A stretch of DNA of 64,000 bases from Pristionchus mayeri (Eukaryota > Nematoda > Chromadorea > Rhabditida > Neodiplogasteridae). A program made the translations under genes and the position numbers. This document shows, piece after piece, positions 23,396-36,400 of the stretch. The stretch lies in assembly GCA_036245805.1 (NCBI GenBank), contig BTRK01000006.1, positions 4,939,613-5,003,612 on the forward strand, read 5' to 3'. The notes under the pieces are model-generated. The model was not told the DNA's origin, ran no database searches, and saw only the letters and a list, made by a program, of their open reading frames with translations. The first letter of the stretch is position 1. Each line of letters opens with the position of its first letter.

Positions 23396-24184
23396 CTGCA
23401 ACGTCATAATTAACGGTAGCCATTTTTCTTACGTTTGTGTGAATTTAGAAATATCTCAAGGAAATTGAAAGACAGATGTCCGTGCTGGTTGAATTACTAG
23501 TTGCGTGCAAATTTATCGCAGAAATGTAATTATATAATGAGCTCCCCCTACCGCTATACAGCAAAGGAACATCCAGGGAGGTCGAGTGTGCAGCAATTCT
23601 CACTCTTTTATCTCCATTTTAACTGCGCGAGTATCCCAATGAATGGAGGCGCTAGTTCTGTTCTTGGACACTCTGAATTGTGATTTGATCTCTCGAGATG
23701 TTCCCTCATCAGTCAGAGACACATAGAGATAGGGCGTACTAGGGATTGCATGTGTAGCTGAGGTGATTTCCCTCTCACTTTCACTACACAGAAAAGGCCG
23801 GCCACACAGAGAAAAAACAATGATTGAGATCTCGTTCTGCTTTAGGGCGCTTCATTTACTTCCTCATTGCCTCATTGCTCACCCTAATTGCTGCTTCCAC
23901 TTTGCTGCGAGCCGTGAATTGTGCTTGCTGTGCATGTCAAGGGAATTGGGCCGGGGAATTGAATGCATGAATCATGTCTGTGGGTGATTCAGAACAAAAA
24001 TTGATTCAGAACAATTATGTTCAAAAACAGGTCAAACCATATCCAAAGGATATTTTCCTATTGATTGTCGTAAACAAATGCTCATCAGCAACCTGAAACA
24101 TCTGAAACCTACTCGAAAATAAAAGAACTGTGCTATCGGCGACGTTGTCGACCTCATCGTTATGAGTGATGAGGACTGATCTCA
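23396..24184. other. No gene recognised
   Basis: 5' exons of the preceding minus-strand gene would be expected here, but I cannot place any. Short frames on both strands lack splice context. Confidence 0.4.
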
Positions 24185-25495
24185 GGCCGTACAGCAAAAA
24201 ATGAAAGTTCATATAAATGTGGTCCTAGGGGTAACTTTTCACGTAGAGTTCGAAAATCGACCTTAGGAAGCCGTATCTCTCACCCCTCATTTCTTGTTCT
24301 TCGCTGAACTTGAGCGGTCGGTTTTTCTAACTTTTGAATGGCGCATCCAAACCCCTTACATATATAGTTATTATGAAAGATCTCGACGAGATAAGCATTT
24401 TTACTGTTGGAAGTAAACGGCTAGCTCATTTCTGGAAAAGTTGTGGCCTTTTGAAATATTAAAATTATTACTGTGAAAACACTTTCTTCGCGGTGTAATT
24501 TTAACTATACTCATTAGATTCCCCGTGAAAAGTTACCCCTGGGGACAAATTTTCACTCGTTAATTCGCGAGGCAATGATTTTTTCCCAAAATTCGGAAAA
24601 GGACAATACGAATAATCACTGAATTTCGGAAATTTCGAACCTTTGTGATTTCAACATTCTACCTATCATGAAATGTTCCAAATACTATACTCCAACTTTG
24701 TATGTATAACTAGAGAGTATTAACTTTAATAAAATGCTTTTCCACGAGATTTAAGTTAAAATTTGTAATAATCAAGAATTAAATTGCAAAGCTTCGTCAT
24801 TTATGGACGGAAATGCAATGTGTTGATTTAATGTGTTGATGTGTTCATTTATGATTTCCTTTATGTTTGTTCTACTGTTTTAGTCAACTTAAAACTGTTC
24901 ATTTTGTGGAATATCCTCGGTCCCTATATTTTCGGGCGATTTATCGTTCATCGGCGAACTTTCATTTCGTCCTTCCGTTCTCTATCCGCTTGTTTGTTGT
25001 TCCCTCCTCCTCACTTCCTCCTCTCGTTCGAAAGGAAGATGAGGAGATAAAAAAGTGCACGGAGAGAAACAATATATGACAGGAAAAACAACACCTCTTC
25101 ACCTGCTCCCTACTCATTCTCTCCGTCAGTGCAATCGACTTGTCTGCGCACATCTTCTGGAATGCCACCTCGGGGTCTGCTCTCTTTCTTTGCTTTCTTC
25201 TCTCAACTGCGAATTTCTTGAGCATCTCCTTGGTCTTCTTTGGATATCTCCCGTGATTCTTCGTGGATCTCAGACCCCATCCCATCTCGAGAATGCGCAC
25301 TGTCTTGTCGATGATTCCAGCCGGGGCATCTTGAAGAGAAGCCAATGAATTCACTCCAACCCAGTTCTCGAGACATCGTCCGTACATCTTGAGCATCTCA
25401 TCTTGTCCAGTGATCTTGAGGGGATGAATCTTGTGGACACCGTAATCAAGGTGATTGATGTAGTTCCCGTGCCTGAGGAAGGTCGCCCCGCACCA
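24185..25495 (-). mobile_element. Broken second copy of the DDE-type transposon
   Basis: 24185-24470 matches the terminal repeat of the 19.0-22.0 kb element (GTAACTTTTCACGTAGAGTT, TCGACGAGATAAGCATTTTT). From 25495 down to about 25110 the minus strand reads GATFLRHGNYINHLDYGVHK, then GRCLENWVGVNSLASLQDA, GRYPKKTKEMLKKFAVERRK and MSREQVK, parallel to the first copy. After that the frame runs into unrelated sequence. The upstream catalytic part and the right terminal repeat are missing; it is cut at about 25495, where CGACGTCATC repeats begin. Confidence 0.75.
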
Positions 25496-26013
25496 ATTTC
25501 GACGTCATCATTTTCGACGTCATCGGCGTCTGTTTTAAAGTGCTTCGATATGATTTCATAGGCTTAGGGGCGGATGACATGGAACGATTCCAGGCGCTAC
25601 AATTAAGACAAATCGGATTATATCCGAAAAAATAGCACCGGCAAACATAACACCGCCGTAGTATTTTCGAAGAATACGCAAAGAGTTTTAGAACCTAATG
25701 TGAAAATACTGGAAAATGATACTTTTCTGGTTAACATGGGATCTACAATAGTGCCGATTCAGTCCTATCCTGGGTATTGCTGGGTAAATTCTTGCGAATC
25801 CATCTCTGGAACGTGAATGCTTTTAGCCCCGCCTTCATCTGAATTCGGCCTTTAAAATGGGCGAAAGGCGGAACGGACAGCAACTCACTCTCCGGTAGAA
25901 GAATAGGTTCAGCAATGGAACACGGAAAGGTGGGTTTTCGAATGCTGTATTGTTTTCATATTTCCCCAATGTTTACTAAAAACTAGGGACATCGAAAAAA
26001 ATCAATATGTGTT
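25496..26013. other. Unassigned spacer
   Basis: Two copies of TTTCGACGTCAT lie at about 25497-25525. No gene recognised. Confidence 0.4.
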
Positions 26014-26483
26014 GTGTCGGCACGGTGACTCATAGGCCCTGCCCTCCCCTTGTCCCCCCTCTCACTGGCGATCCCCTCACCTTCTTCTCAATGCAACCAT
26101 GGAATAAAGTCGTGTCTTAGTGCCTTGGACATTATATCATGTTCCTCGGGGAACAGTTATTGTATACTTTCTCGGCAGCAAGGTGGTAGAATACGGATAT
26201 ACGACTAGGAACACGGATTATGAAAGATGGGAAAGGAGACAACAAGGTGTAGAGACTCAGCCGATGAGTAACTACCAAAAGAGAGACGAGCAATGAGACA
26301 GAGAGGTCAGCCGATGACCAAACTGAATGTATACAATAACTGTTCCCCCGAGGAACATGATATAATGTCCAAGGCACTAAGACACGACTTTATTCCATCG
26401 TTGCATTGAGAAGAAGGTGAGGGGATCGCCAGTGAGAGGGGGGACAAGGGGAGGGCGGGGCCTATGAGTCACCGTGCCGACAC
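26014..26483. mobile_element. 470-bp non-autonomous element, near-perfect about 155-bp terminal inverted repeats
   Basis: The ends are GTGTCGGCACGGTGACTC and its exact complement. Arms at 26014-26170 and 26327-26483 match almost without change. ATGTGTT flanks both ends (26007-26013 and 26484-26490), a likely 7-bp target duplication. The centre holds no coding sequence. High arm identity suggests a young element. Confidence 0.8.
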
Positions 26484-27733
26484 ATGTGTTGAGTACACAA
26501 ACTGGTGCCACAAAAACTGACCTATCACACAAACTGTTAACGCAAAAACTGACCTACCGGATTTTTCTAGACACATCTTATTTCAACTATGCTCTCCTCC
26601 GAAAACACGACGACGACTCTCAACACTCTCCAGAGCAGCGGCTTATCTGATGAATCACATGTATGTTTTTGCATTTCGTTATGGCATGTTGCCTCTATCA
26701 TGTTATCATGTACGTCCATTCGATGCCCGCAGCTTCACAAGTCAAGCTGACACTCACAGGCTGACGACTCACGCCACCGTTGGGAAATTCCACGTACGAA
26801 ATTACAGGACCCGAGATCTGCGATATTCGGAATATTTCGAAAATATGGTTTGAATTTTCAGGAAATATTGGATAATTTTCGGATTCGTTTGATGTGAGCT
26901 AGATGCTAATAAGCGGATGAGCTATGTGGAGTACCTGAACGATTGAAACCCTAATGTTTGCTCAATCCATAATTTTCGCTTTCATGATTATAAGCGCTAA
27001 TTCGAACGATTTACAAGTGCGTCCTTGTACTAGGTCGGATGATCACCGTCGGATGGTAAGCTACTGGGTGATAACCAAACAACTCTTCTGTAAAACTATC
27101 ACATTAGGTTCCCAAAGTGTCAAAATGGTTCTATGAAAGTTCTACAGAAGGGTTCAGTTTTTGGTTATCATCCAGTAGGTTATCATCCGATATAGTGCCA
27201 TCCTGGTTTGCAGCGCATTATCGTCGGGAAGAAGATCGATGAAGAGAATGTAGCTCCTTATTAACGATGAAACATCGTCGAAAAAAGAATGGAAAATCAA
27301 AAACTTCCATTCACCATTCCTAAAATAGGAAAACAGCAATTTGAGCGCTGCAGAGGGTATATAAGATAGATGTGGCGTGCAGGCAAATGGGAGAGATGGT
27401 TAGGATTGCGAGGGTAGGAGAGCAGGATAGACTGGCAGAGATGAAGAGTGGAAAAGGGTGGGATGGGAATGGGATTCGGGAAGCAAACCTCCCCCTGACG
27501 AGTAAGAAGATTCCATTACGGTTTTCGGAAGTCGATAAAATGCGCATTAGACAGACACTAAACCGAGAACTGAGGATGCAAGAGACAGATAACGCAAAAC
27601 TTTTGCGCAATAAATTACAAGGAGACTCAAGCAGTGGACATTGATTTATCATCGGAGAAATTGCAATCAAAATTCGTATGACACATGGCTTTTGCTTGAG
27701 AGTTGGATTTTTTTTGCACTTGAATGCTGAATA
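26484..27733. other. Spacer with a weak inverted repeat; no supported gene
   Basis: 27052-27190 is an imperfect hairpin (TGGGTGATAACCAAA and its complement TTTGGTTATCATCCAG). A TATATAAG sequence at 27357-27364 precedes a 90-codon plus frame at 27372-27644 that begins with GTG and has no recognisable domain. I do not call it a gene. Confidence 0.4.
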
Positions 27734-30700
27734 TTAGAAAGTAACCGCGTCCTTGAGCATGATCAGATCTGCCAGGGCCAACATTGTGGTGAGTCCGGCG
27801 GGTGTCTGAAAAGGAAAAGGTAAATACAAGTTTCGGAGAGTCGTTCGACTTTATAGTCGTCGGGAGACGACTACGCGTGGCTGTGTAGAGAGGTGAGGAC
27901 GACTACTGATAGTAATAAAAAGGAATCCATGCATTAAAATATATAACATGTCTGTTCACCTCATTAAAATACACTAGGAAATATCGATTCGGAGGATGTA
28001 TATATTGAAATACAGAACATGCACATTTGTTCAAAGAACCGTTTCATGAATAAAATAGGTCTCGTTGGGAAATATCGACTCTGTACTCTTCACTTATGCG
28101 TTACCTCCACGATTTCATGGGGTTCGACCCCGAAGACGGCGTCGTACATCTGATTGACAATGTCGACGTATTGAAATTACATAGAGCATTGATTAGTTTT
28201 TTTATTACTTGCAGGTATCTTTCATATGAACGATATAGCTGATGAATTTTTGGATATAATACACACACACCCTGCTGTGTCATTAAACAACATTTTCCGA
28301 AAAGGAAATCCTATTGACTAGGTATCGAAACTGTCCGCAATACCCCAAAGAAGTTATGTCCTAGAGATTCAGCCTGCATGATGTTGTGGCAGGATGCGTG
28401 CACACCGTTAACCTGCGATTATTTATTGATCGAATATTGATTTACCGAATATTGATTGATCGAATATTCCCTTATCGAATATTGATTTATCGATTATTGG
28501 TCACCCGAATAAACGGAATTGCAATGCGTAGGAATTTATTGTAAAACGACTCACGGCGATTCGACCACTCGATGTCATTGGGGCGTAGATGCCCTTCTGC
28601 GTAACGCGTCCGGTCCGTACTACTCGGACCTGAACAAAATATCTGCACGGTGTGATCAAACTTGTTTGTCGATGGAAACACTGATAGATGTGCACTTCCG
28701 GTAATGATACGCTGGGTGGACGAAGGTTCAAATCGCTCACCTCAGACAAATCGCGTCTGCCGGAGTTGAGAGTGAAGAGGCAATCTCCAGTGTGGACCTA
28801 TGAGAGTCATCTGCATTCACCACCACAATTGATATGGAAATTAATTATTAACATATTCTTATTAGCCCACAAGGGCAGATTGAGTGCGTATGATCAATTG
28901 AACGAACAATATTTTTTTTCAACAGGCTCTCCTCGGAATTGCTGTCGGTATACGTAAATAGATAATGGAGCTCCACCATAGATAGAATAAGTTAGAAATT
29001 ACAATTTAGTTAGTAATTAGTTAGAAATTCACAACTTGGGAGAACGGAGAGAAGGAAGAGATGATCACCTGATCAGCCGTAACTGCTACATGCGGTAGCG
29101 TGTGAACGGCAATAGGCCCAGTGCCCAGTCGTGTGCAGTCACCCTGTACGGTAATGGGGTAAATTATTATGCAGGAGATCGTCACTAGGAATGGTCGTTC
29201 GATGTGAGGTAGCAATTCCGCTACACCTCTTCCTCGCCTGATTTCGAAATTCGAGGAGGGATTGGCAAACAAAAATCGCTTCCACGCACGTCATCCCTAA
29301 TAGTTGTAATATGAGCAATCGGATTTTCCAAAGTGTGGGTTTTTCGGTCATGCAATTGCGAATTACTACGGTGAATCTACATATTATACCTTGAATATGT
29401 AGTGTTTGTCGGTGAGCTTGATCGTCTTGCCGTCCTCAGTTTCTATCTCGTTGAATTCAGTTTCCTGCGCATTAAATGTTTACGTACCATCGTTTTCATG
29501 TTAGCACGATATCTGTGGGGTTCTCATTCCATTTCTTGTTAGTCGTCGCGAGCGGTCCCTCTCCCTTTTCTCTCTGATTTGGATGGGTTTCCCCTAATAC
29601 CCCTCGCTTCCGCCTTCGACTCATCAAGAAAAAAACACCCATCCAAGCCGGAGTGGTCACCGTGTGATGGCTATGACCCACTAAGATTTTTGGCTTCAGA
29701 ATCTAGACTCGATCATCTCGTTGAAAGATTGCTCATCGAGTCTGGAGGATTCGAGCAGAGAAGATTCTAGAACACGCAAGGCTTCGTTTACGATCTATAG
29801 TGAGGTTATATATATGCAATGCAATCCAACATCCTCTCGCAAGCACAACACAAATGACCATCTTCAAATTAGAAGAACGACCTTTTCTGACCCCACATCT
29901 TGATCTGCGCCCAGAAAGCGATAACAGATAAATATTGCATTGTATTGTATTGTACGATATGTGTGATACAGTATATTTTTGAATAACTACCGCGTACCTG
30001 TTCGGGCTTGCGATGCAGCCAAAACTTGACTTGCACGGGCTCCACCCGTCCCTCGTTTACGGCTAGCACCCAGTCCTGGAAAACGGAAATAGTTCGGAGA
30101 GATGATTACGCGAACCCGAAATGGTACTGTAAGCTGGGGGGTACGATGTGTTAAATTCCCAACCTGCTTCTGCAGCTGGTCCATTCTTTTCGTGGATCCG
30201 TTGGCCAATTGCACTGTCATGTCCCCAGAGAAGCACCATTGAAACTGGTCGCAATTGAAGGCATAACAGTTAATAGATTTGTTCGACAAAATGAATGCAA
30301 TATAGTCCAACCACGAACATTATACGCTACCAATAGGATACTATAGCCATTTTGTAGAGTTTACGAGTTTTTTATCATATTGGAGAATGTTTGACCTACC
30401 TGGGATGCCTGAGCTGCGTCACCAGTCTTGAAGATCTTGTCGTGTACTACAAAACACTCCAGTGTTGTTAAAATACGAAATGGGTGTTCAGCTTGGTAAC
30501 GTGTTCCGGTCATATTTCTCTAGAGAAAGAAAGAGAACGTTTCGCTCTTTTTTTCCGGTTCTTAGTCACTATATTGGTTGACACCCGTTTGTAAGTGGTG
30601 CATGCTGAGTTATGAGGTTGAGAGAAGAGTTATCTCAGACGTCAAGAAATAATTGTGTCAATGGTTCGCGAGACAACAACAGGTAATCAGAACAATCGAC

Positions 30701-30905
30701 ACTCTCACCTAATGTAACCTAGCACACGGAAACCCCGTAAACGTTGACACTGTGAGACCAGTATTTATGGGCAGGTCATACGTAATCTATAGCGAACACA
30801 CAACACAAATTGTTACTTTGTCGGCCCACTAAGTGAAATAGCTTACCATACGGTTGAGGCAGGTCGGCGCACGGCATTCGACGAATGGATACATCGTATT
30901 GTAAG
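27734..30905 (-). CDS. Hedgehog-related protein, Hint domain (5' exons not found)
   Basis: Eleven exons (5' to 3'): 30905-30847, 30456-30400, 30244-30164, 30075-29998, 29464-29390, 29143-29069, 28797-28741, 28629-28555, 28412-28344, 28149-28105 and 27805-27734 (stop TAA). All join in phase 0 and nearly all have strong TTTCAG/CAG acceptors; the 5'-most exon starts in phase 1. The first pieces read YNTMYPFVECRAPTCLNRM and CFVVHDKIFKTGDAAQASQ. Then the Hint autoprocessing fold follows: CFSGDMTVQLANGSTKRM, DWVLAVNEG, FWLHRKPEQ, KLTDKHYIF, VHTGDCLFTL, GIYAPMTSSGRIA and VNGVHASCH. The Hint nucleophile Cys, the TxxH histidine and the SC near the C-terminus are all present. In hedgehog proteins this domain cleaves the chain and attaches a sterol; nematode hedgehog-related proteins keep it. 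The residue before the catalytic Cys is Trp, not the Gly of hedgehog. The secreted N-terminal domain was not located up to about 33 kb. The exon at 28105-28149 has the weakest acceptor. Confidence 0.85.
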
Positions 30906-31082
30906 CTGTAAAATAAGGTGAATAACAAAAAAAGACATAATCACTGCCTCTGATCCTGAAGAATCCTAAAATAATTGTGGAATCGCTGGTTGTCCAACCA
31001 TCCCCTTTACATCAGGGTGTGGGCTGCAATTTGATTAAAAGGCGCTCGCTCTCGTTTTGGTCACTCCGGGCGTCAATAAGGA

Positions 31083-31430
31083 ATATTGCATGAAGCACAT
31101 CCTCGGAGACATTATTCTACCCCTTGGTCTATTCCCACTTTGATCTGTGCCATTAGACCTTTCAACACGATTATACTATCATTCACAAGAAAAAGTAGTG
31201 GCATCCATGCACCCGATTAATCATTCTGACTGACTGGCCCCAGAACTCCCCCGATCTCAAGCCCTAGACTTCAGTATTTGGGGGTGTTGTTGGCTAAGAT
31301 GTCCTCTACCAATAATTCGATACTAATCTTCTTTTAACATGCTCGAAGCATGAAGCAAAATCGCTGAAAATTTCCTGCGGGAGTTGACAGTAGGATATGA
31401 GAACAGAAGAGAATCAAGGCCTTTGCCAGA
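31083..31430 (+). pseudogene. Tc1-like transposase C-terminal remnant
   Basis: Frames give DIILPLGL and then, with a stop and a frameshift, DWPQNSPDLKP and DFSIWG, matching the DWP-x-SPDLNP-x-DFxxWG motif of Tc1-type DDE transposases. A degraded tail with KFPAGVDSR follows. No terminal repeats were found. It lies just upstream of the hedgehog-related gene and could have separated or removed that gene's 5' exons. Confidence 0.6.
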
Positions 31431-31524
31431 GGCATGCCTTGAGGATTTGTCATGAGGATTCGTATTTATTATTTTCAAATTATCCTTACAATTTCGCATC
31501 GCAATCACTATTTATTCATATTTT

Positions 31525-31670
31525 TTAAATTTAAATTTTTTACCAACTGTACAACCTCAACCTACAATAAACGTTTGCGATAGCAACGGTGCTACTTTGA
31601 AGTTGGCCTATAATCGCAAACTGAGGTTTAATATGAAGTTGTACCGTTGGTAAACTATTGATTTAAATTT
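31525..31670. repeat. Imperfect 145-bp inverted repeat
   Basis: The left arm contains TTTTTTACCAACTGTACAAC and GTTTGCGATA. The right arm is its diverged complement (TATAATCGCAAAC and AGTTGTACCGTTGGTAAA). Probably an old MITE. Confidence 0.65.
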
Positions 31671-33989
31671 TAGAAATACGAATTTATAACGACTCCGATT
31701 CGAAATTGTAAAGAGAATTTGAAAATAATAAGAACGACTTTTGAAAAATATGAGTTTTCCCGCAAAATGAATCCGCGCAAGCCGCGGTCCGCAGCGGCCC
31801 GCCGCGCAAGCACATCAGCAAGGCGGTTAGCTCGTATTGTACTCTTCCGGCAGTCCCACATTTATATTTCACTCGAATTCTAATTCTTCGTCCTAAGCAC
31901 ATGCGAGTCGAATTGCCCGACGCGTGCGCTTGCCTAGCCGAGTTTGGTCACGGATATACACCGACTCTCGGCAGAGAGCCGTCGGTCCGAGCTTTTCGAG
32001 CCTGAAATACTCCTAATCTCGACAAATCTAGCCAAACTCGCTATTTCCATATATCTGCAGGCTTTTCATCGGTTAGATAAGTTAGGAAGAGAGGAAAACA
32101 GAGATATCGAAGGAGCAAATCCATACAGACTCAGACTCAGAGATGTAGATTAGAGGTATCTCGAAATCCCGTGACCTGGCTAAACTCAGACCGGTTCCTC
32201 GATTTTGCCTCGACTGTGACTGATGAGGGTGGATTTGGCACTCACTCTCCGGCAAAAGCGCTCTCTCCTAGGAACGGATAATCAACTAACACAGCGGAAT
32301 TTCTCTTTCAAACACTCCTCCCAGACACCACACAGCTCTCTCGATTATACATGATCTATCATCCGTCATATAGCTAGATGTGGATACGGACACCCTCGCA
32401 TTACCGCGAACGAATCTAATCCATCACTCAGATACGAGAGTTTCCGGAATTAATGGAGTGTGCGACTACAGTATTCTACTTTACTTATCACGTATTCGGT
32501 TCTGTTTTCTTGTTACACACGATAATACCAACCCAGCCATCGTTTAGTAGTCCATTAGTGTATCTAGTGTGCTTTCCCCCCACCAGGTCTCGTTTTCCGC
32601 TCTTTCCCACGCAAAGATGTACGATTTCAACGGCGCTTAAGTCTCTCTGACTCTCTCAATTTCCAATGATCTCTCTCATCCCACATCGATGATAGAGTGA
32701 GCACAAATGATAGAGTAGCTTCCACAATTGCCCTCTCTGCCTTTCTTTCCTTCTCTCTCTGTGGTCTAGGCTCTCTCGCGCAGAATGACCAACGAAAACA
32801 GAGAAAGCCAGCCAGTCCACTCTCTCCTTTTTCCTAATACCCCCGTATTTCCTTCCACGTTGCAGCAATGTCGGCATGAGTCACTCGTCGAGGACTTTTC
32901 ATAGGAGAGCCATTGAGTATGTTTCGACATACCCACTGGTTCTCTGGAAGGCGGTGTCTATGTAGTGTGGTCGGCGTGACATTTGTTTCTCTCCTGATTA
33001 ATTCGGATGTTTACTTGCGCGATTTGACCGTTGCGCACGTCTTGACATTTTCCGACAGTTGATTTTTATCAGAGTGATTCGTTTAGCAGTTTTGTAAATG
33101 GTAAGACGTGGTTTTACATACTTCAATTTCTCTTTCTGATCGGATGTTGAACGTGTGATACTAAATGCCAAAACTAAGTAGCTGAAACTACTTTGCTTGC
33201 GTTTTTTTCCTGCTAAGATACTCTCTTTCGCCGGCTCTGATAGGCGCACTAAGGACTGGGTTAGAGCACTGCATAGGAACAAAAATAAACTTCTCTGAAC
33301 GAATTGTGTGGTCAATCTTGACAAGGTATTGTTTCTTCTTTCCCTCTCGAACCGTCGTTAGCCGCGTGAAATTACCTTCATTTCTGTCAGTTCAGATTCC
33401 CATAGAACTTCTCGATGAATGGCGCGCACTTTCCTAATAATGGCGTTGGAAGCCCGTAATTTGTGCAAAGTGCGCGTCTGACCAAAATCTCGCTGTCTCT
33501 CTCCAACAGTCAATAGGGACGAAAGAATCTTATAATCCAGTACCAGTCAGAGCTTGATGTTTCCAGAGGACAGATGGTTGTCAGTTATCAACGTGATCTA
33601 GGTATGCTCCATCGCTCTGCATACACCTGTCATCAACATCTGTGAAATTATGATATGAAATCATTAGAGCCCTGTCTTACGCATTGTCTGGTCATCGAGA
33701 ACTTATAATTTTATTGTCTAATACTATAAATTATTGTGAAATAACAGTATTTAGACAATCACATAATCCATGTTGTGTATGTCTTGATTTATTCAATTCT
33801 CAAAAGTGAGTGGCTAGTAGGCAGTCACTTCTCACGAATGCGTTTTCTAAGTTAGAGTATATTCTGATCGCGTCATTTCCCTAATCACAGTCTAGCCAGC
33901 ATTGACTTCTCTCTCGCTAGATAAGGTAATCAAGTTGTTCCGTAATCTGGACGTGCGCAGTCCTAAGTTTATGACCAGGATTATACAAT
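31671..33989. other. Intergenic, no gene recognised
   Basis: Mixed composition with CTCTCT- and GAGAG-rich patches (32650-32830). Frames of 60-110 codons on both strands have no splice context or family resemblance. Confidence 0.45.
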
Positions 33990-35640
33990 TCTCAAATTCC
34001 AAATTCGAATCTGTATAATTTATCTGTTTTCCGACACAATGTGCGCTCTATTTTGTAACTCCAGAGAGCGATCACGCTACTTCTAGTCTTGACATCCCGT
34101 CATCAGTGAAGATTACATGCTTCACAACTGCCTCACTCTCCCCGTTTACCTTATTGGCTCGCTCATGTTCGAATTTTAAAAGTACACGCCTCATCACCTA
34201 ATGTTCCCACTAGTTTCAGGAAGTGAAAGTATGTAGTTTGTACAATCCTCAATGTGTACAAGCTCAACTGATTTTTGAGGCACCAGAGAGCCTTTTCTTT
34301 ACTAATAGTTCGCATATACCGACCTTTCCTCAGTACTTATTTCTCTGCCATCTCTGAATATATCCCTAATGAATGCTAGAAAAGAGGATATAAGCTCGAC
34401 ACCCCGGGGATAAGACAGTCTGGTTTGTACAATTCTAAAATCTTGAAAACCATATTTGTTACAGTGATGGGATTTTGTATGATTCTAAGGAGATATTTCT
34501 CTACTTTTAGTTATTGCATACCGTCATTTATTCAGGCAACATGCTTCTCACACCACTTGGTTACCTTACCGGATACGTTAATTATAAATCCCTTCTGTTG
34601 CCAGCAATTTATGAAAGCGTAACTCAGTTTGCATAATGCTCAATCTGATCTGAATTGTGTGGCTGAAGAGAGCGACATTTCATGTACTACTTCAAATATT
34701 ATACACCTTTATACAGTGCACATCTCACTACCATCACTGAATGTGTGCCTAATGATTACTGGAACAAGAGTAAAGCGCAAAGCGCTGGGAATAGGACTGC
34801 CCTCGTTTGCACAATTCTCGAATTCGTGCTAACCACATTGTAGCGTTCAGATCCCATCATTAGTGCTAACTTCATGCTTCAATACATTCCCGACACTCCT
34901 ACTTTACCTTATTGGCCAGGTCTGGTTAGAAAGCAAAGTGCACAACTCACCATCTTCTGTTTCCGGAATTTCCTGGAAGTGAACGGATGTAGTTTGTACA
35001 ATTCTCAGTTTGCACAAGAATTTTTTGCCTCCAGAGAGCGATCTCTATACTATTAGTTCACATACACTCTTCATACAGTGGACCTCGCGCTACCATCTTT
35101 TAATTTGCCAATAATGAATACTGGAAAGATGATAGAAGCGCGAAGGTATTATTAGAAATGTGTTAGACTCCCCGTTCTTGTATACAATAATTGATTTTGA
35201 TACCCCAGAGAGCGATCTCTATACTATTAGCCTTCACATCCCGTCATTTGTGCAAAGTACACGGTCTTTTGTCTCCCCATCCAATTCCTGGAAGGAATGG
35301 AAAGGGCGCGGGAACGAATTTGCGCGTGAAATTGGAAGCGTATTTGGAACTAATAGATCAAACACGTAGATACGCCTTGCAAAAGCTTACGACTGTTGGA
35401 ATCCACTCAAACTCATTCTGACCGACGGGGTATGACTCGTCCTTTGCCATTTTTCATTCTGTATGATAGTTTCTATCTCCTGTATGGTGCTCTGTGGATT
35501 ATATTTAAATTTGGAAAGTGCACGTCTCACCACCCTCTGTTCAAACTGATTCCTGGAAGGAATGGAAAGGGCGCGGGAACGGCTTTGCGCGCGCTCAATT
35601 AGAAATGCACACAATCTTCGAATTACGCACTTGCTAGGGA
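33990..35640. repeat. Degenerate tandem repeat array, period of a few hundred bp
   Basis: Recurring blocks include CCAGAGAGCGATCTCTATAC with CTATTAGTTCACATACAC (35031 and 35209, more diverged at 34062 and 34285), GTTTGTACAATTCTC-type lines (34430, 34995) and TGGAAGGAATGGAAAGGGCG (35290 and 35554). Copies are diverged and unevenly spaced. No coding role is seen. Confidence 0.6.
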
Positions 35641-36400
35641 GAATGAAATGATATGTGAGAAGAGGAGAGAAGCGGGCCCGTTCTGTGTCGCTGTCCTCTA
35701 AAGTTCGCAATGATCTATATTTGTCTTATTTTTGCAAGGTCTCTAGACTGGTCGAATGGCGAGAGACTGTGGAGAATAAAGAGACCGTGAGTTCGTTCCA
35801 CGGACTATAGTCTGCTCTGTTTCTACGATGTCAACGTATCACTAGGGACGTCCACTCTGTGCCACGCAATTGAAGCTTTGGTCTACATTTTTTCAATGTA
35901 TATCATGGTCTCCACGGTCAGAGTTGTAAATAGAGTTCGGCCGTCTCGTTATTTCCTCACACTCTCTCTTTCTACCGGTCGACCGAGAAAGTACACGAGA
36001 TAAAGCGAGCGTGGTATCGCTTCTCGAATTCTAGTCTGTTCTGTGTCTGCGCTATCACCGAATCACTGAGTCAGTCTATTGTCTATTACGCACTTCGTTG
36101 AAGCGTTGATCTCCGTATTTCAATATATATCATGGTCATCAAGATAGAACTGTGAAATCTCACCAGTCGATCGAGAAAGTGCAAGGAATAAAAAGAGCGT
36201 GATTTCGTTTCTCGGAGTAGTTCCTAGGGAAATGCAATGATATGGGAGAAGGTGGAGAGAAACGGGCCTGTTCTGTGTCTGCGATATCAACGAATCACTG
36301 AGTCAGTCTATTGTCTATTACGCAGTTCTTTGAAGCTTTGATCTCATTTCGAAGATATAAATCGGTCTGGAGAGTCAGGCCAGCGAAGTAATATTGCTCG
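35641..36400. repeat. Three degenerate tandem units
   Basis: The block GAATCACTGAGTCAGTCTAT followed by TGTCTATTACGCA and a TTGAAGC-TTGATCT line occurs at about 36058-36110 and 36293-36345, and a more diverged form at about 35828-35895. ATATATCATGGTC follows two of them. Confidence 0.6.

Noticed and set aside
27372..27644. 90-codon frame after a TATATAAG sequence
   Set aside because: Begins with GTG, has no recognisable domain, and overlaps an equally long opposite frame; left unassigned.
28166..28283. Upstream extension of the 28105-28149 exon
   Set aside because: An in-frame stop just before the YVDIV reading blocks it; the phase-0 acceptor GTCAATCAG fits the neighbouring exons.
29370..29400. 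ACCGTAGTAATTCGC-like sequence in a hedgehog-related gene intron as another copy of the channel intron element
   Set aside because: Only a short partial match without the second block; not enough to claim the element outside the channel gene.
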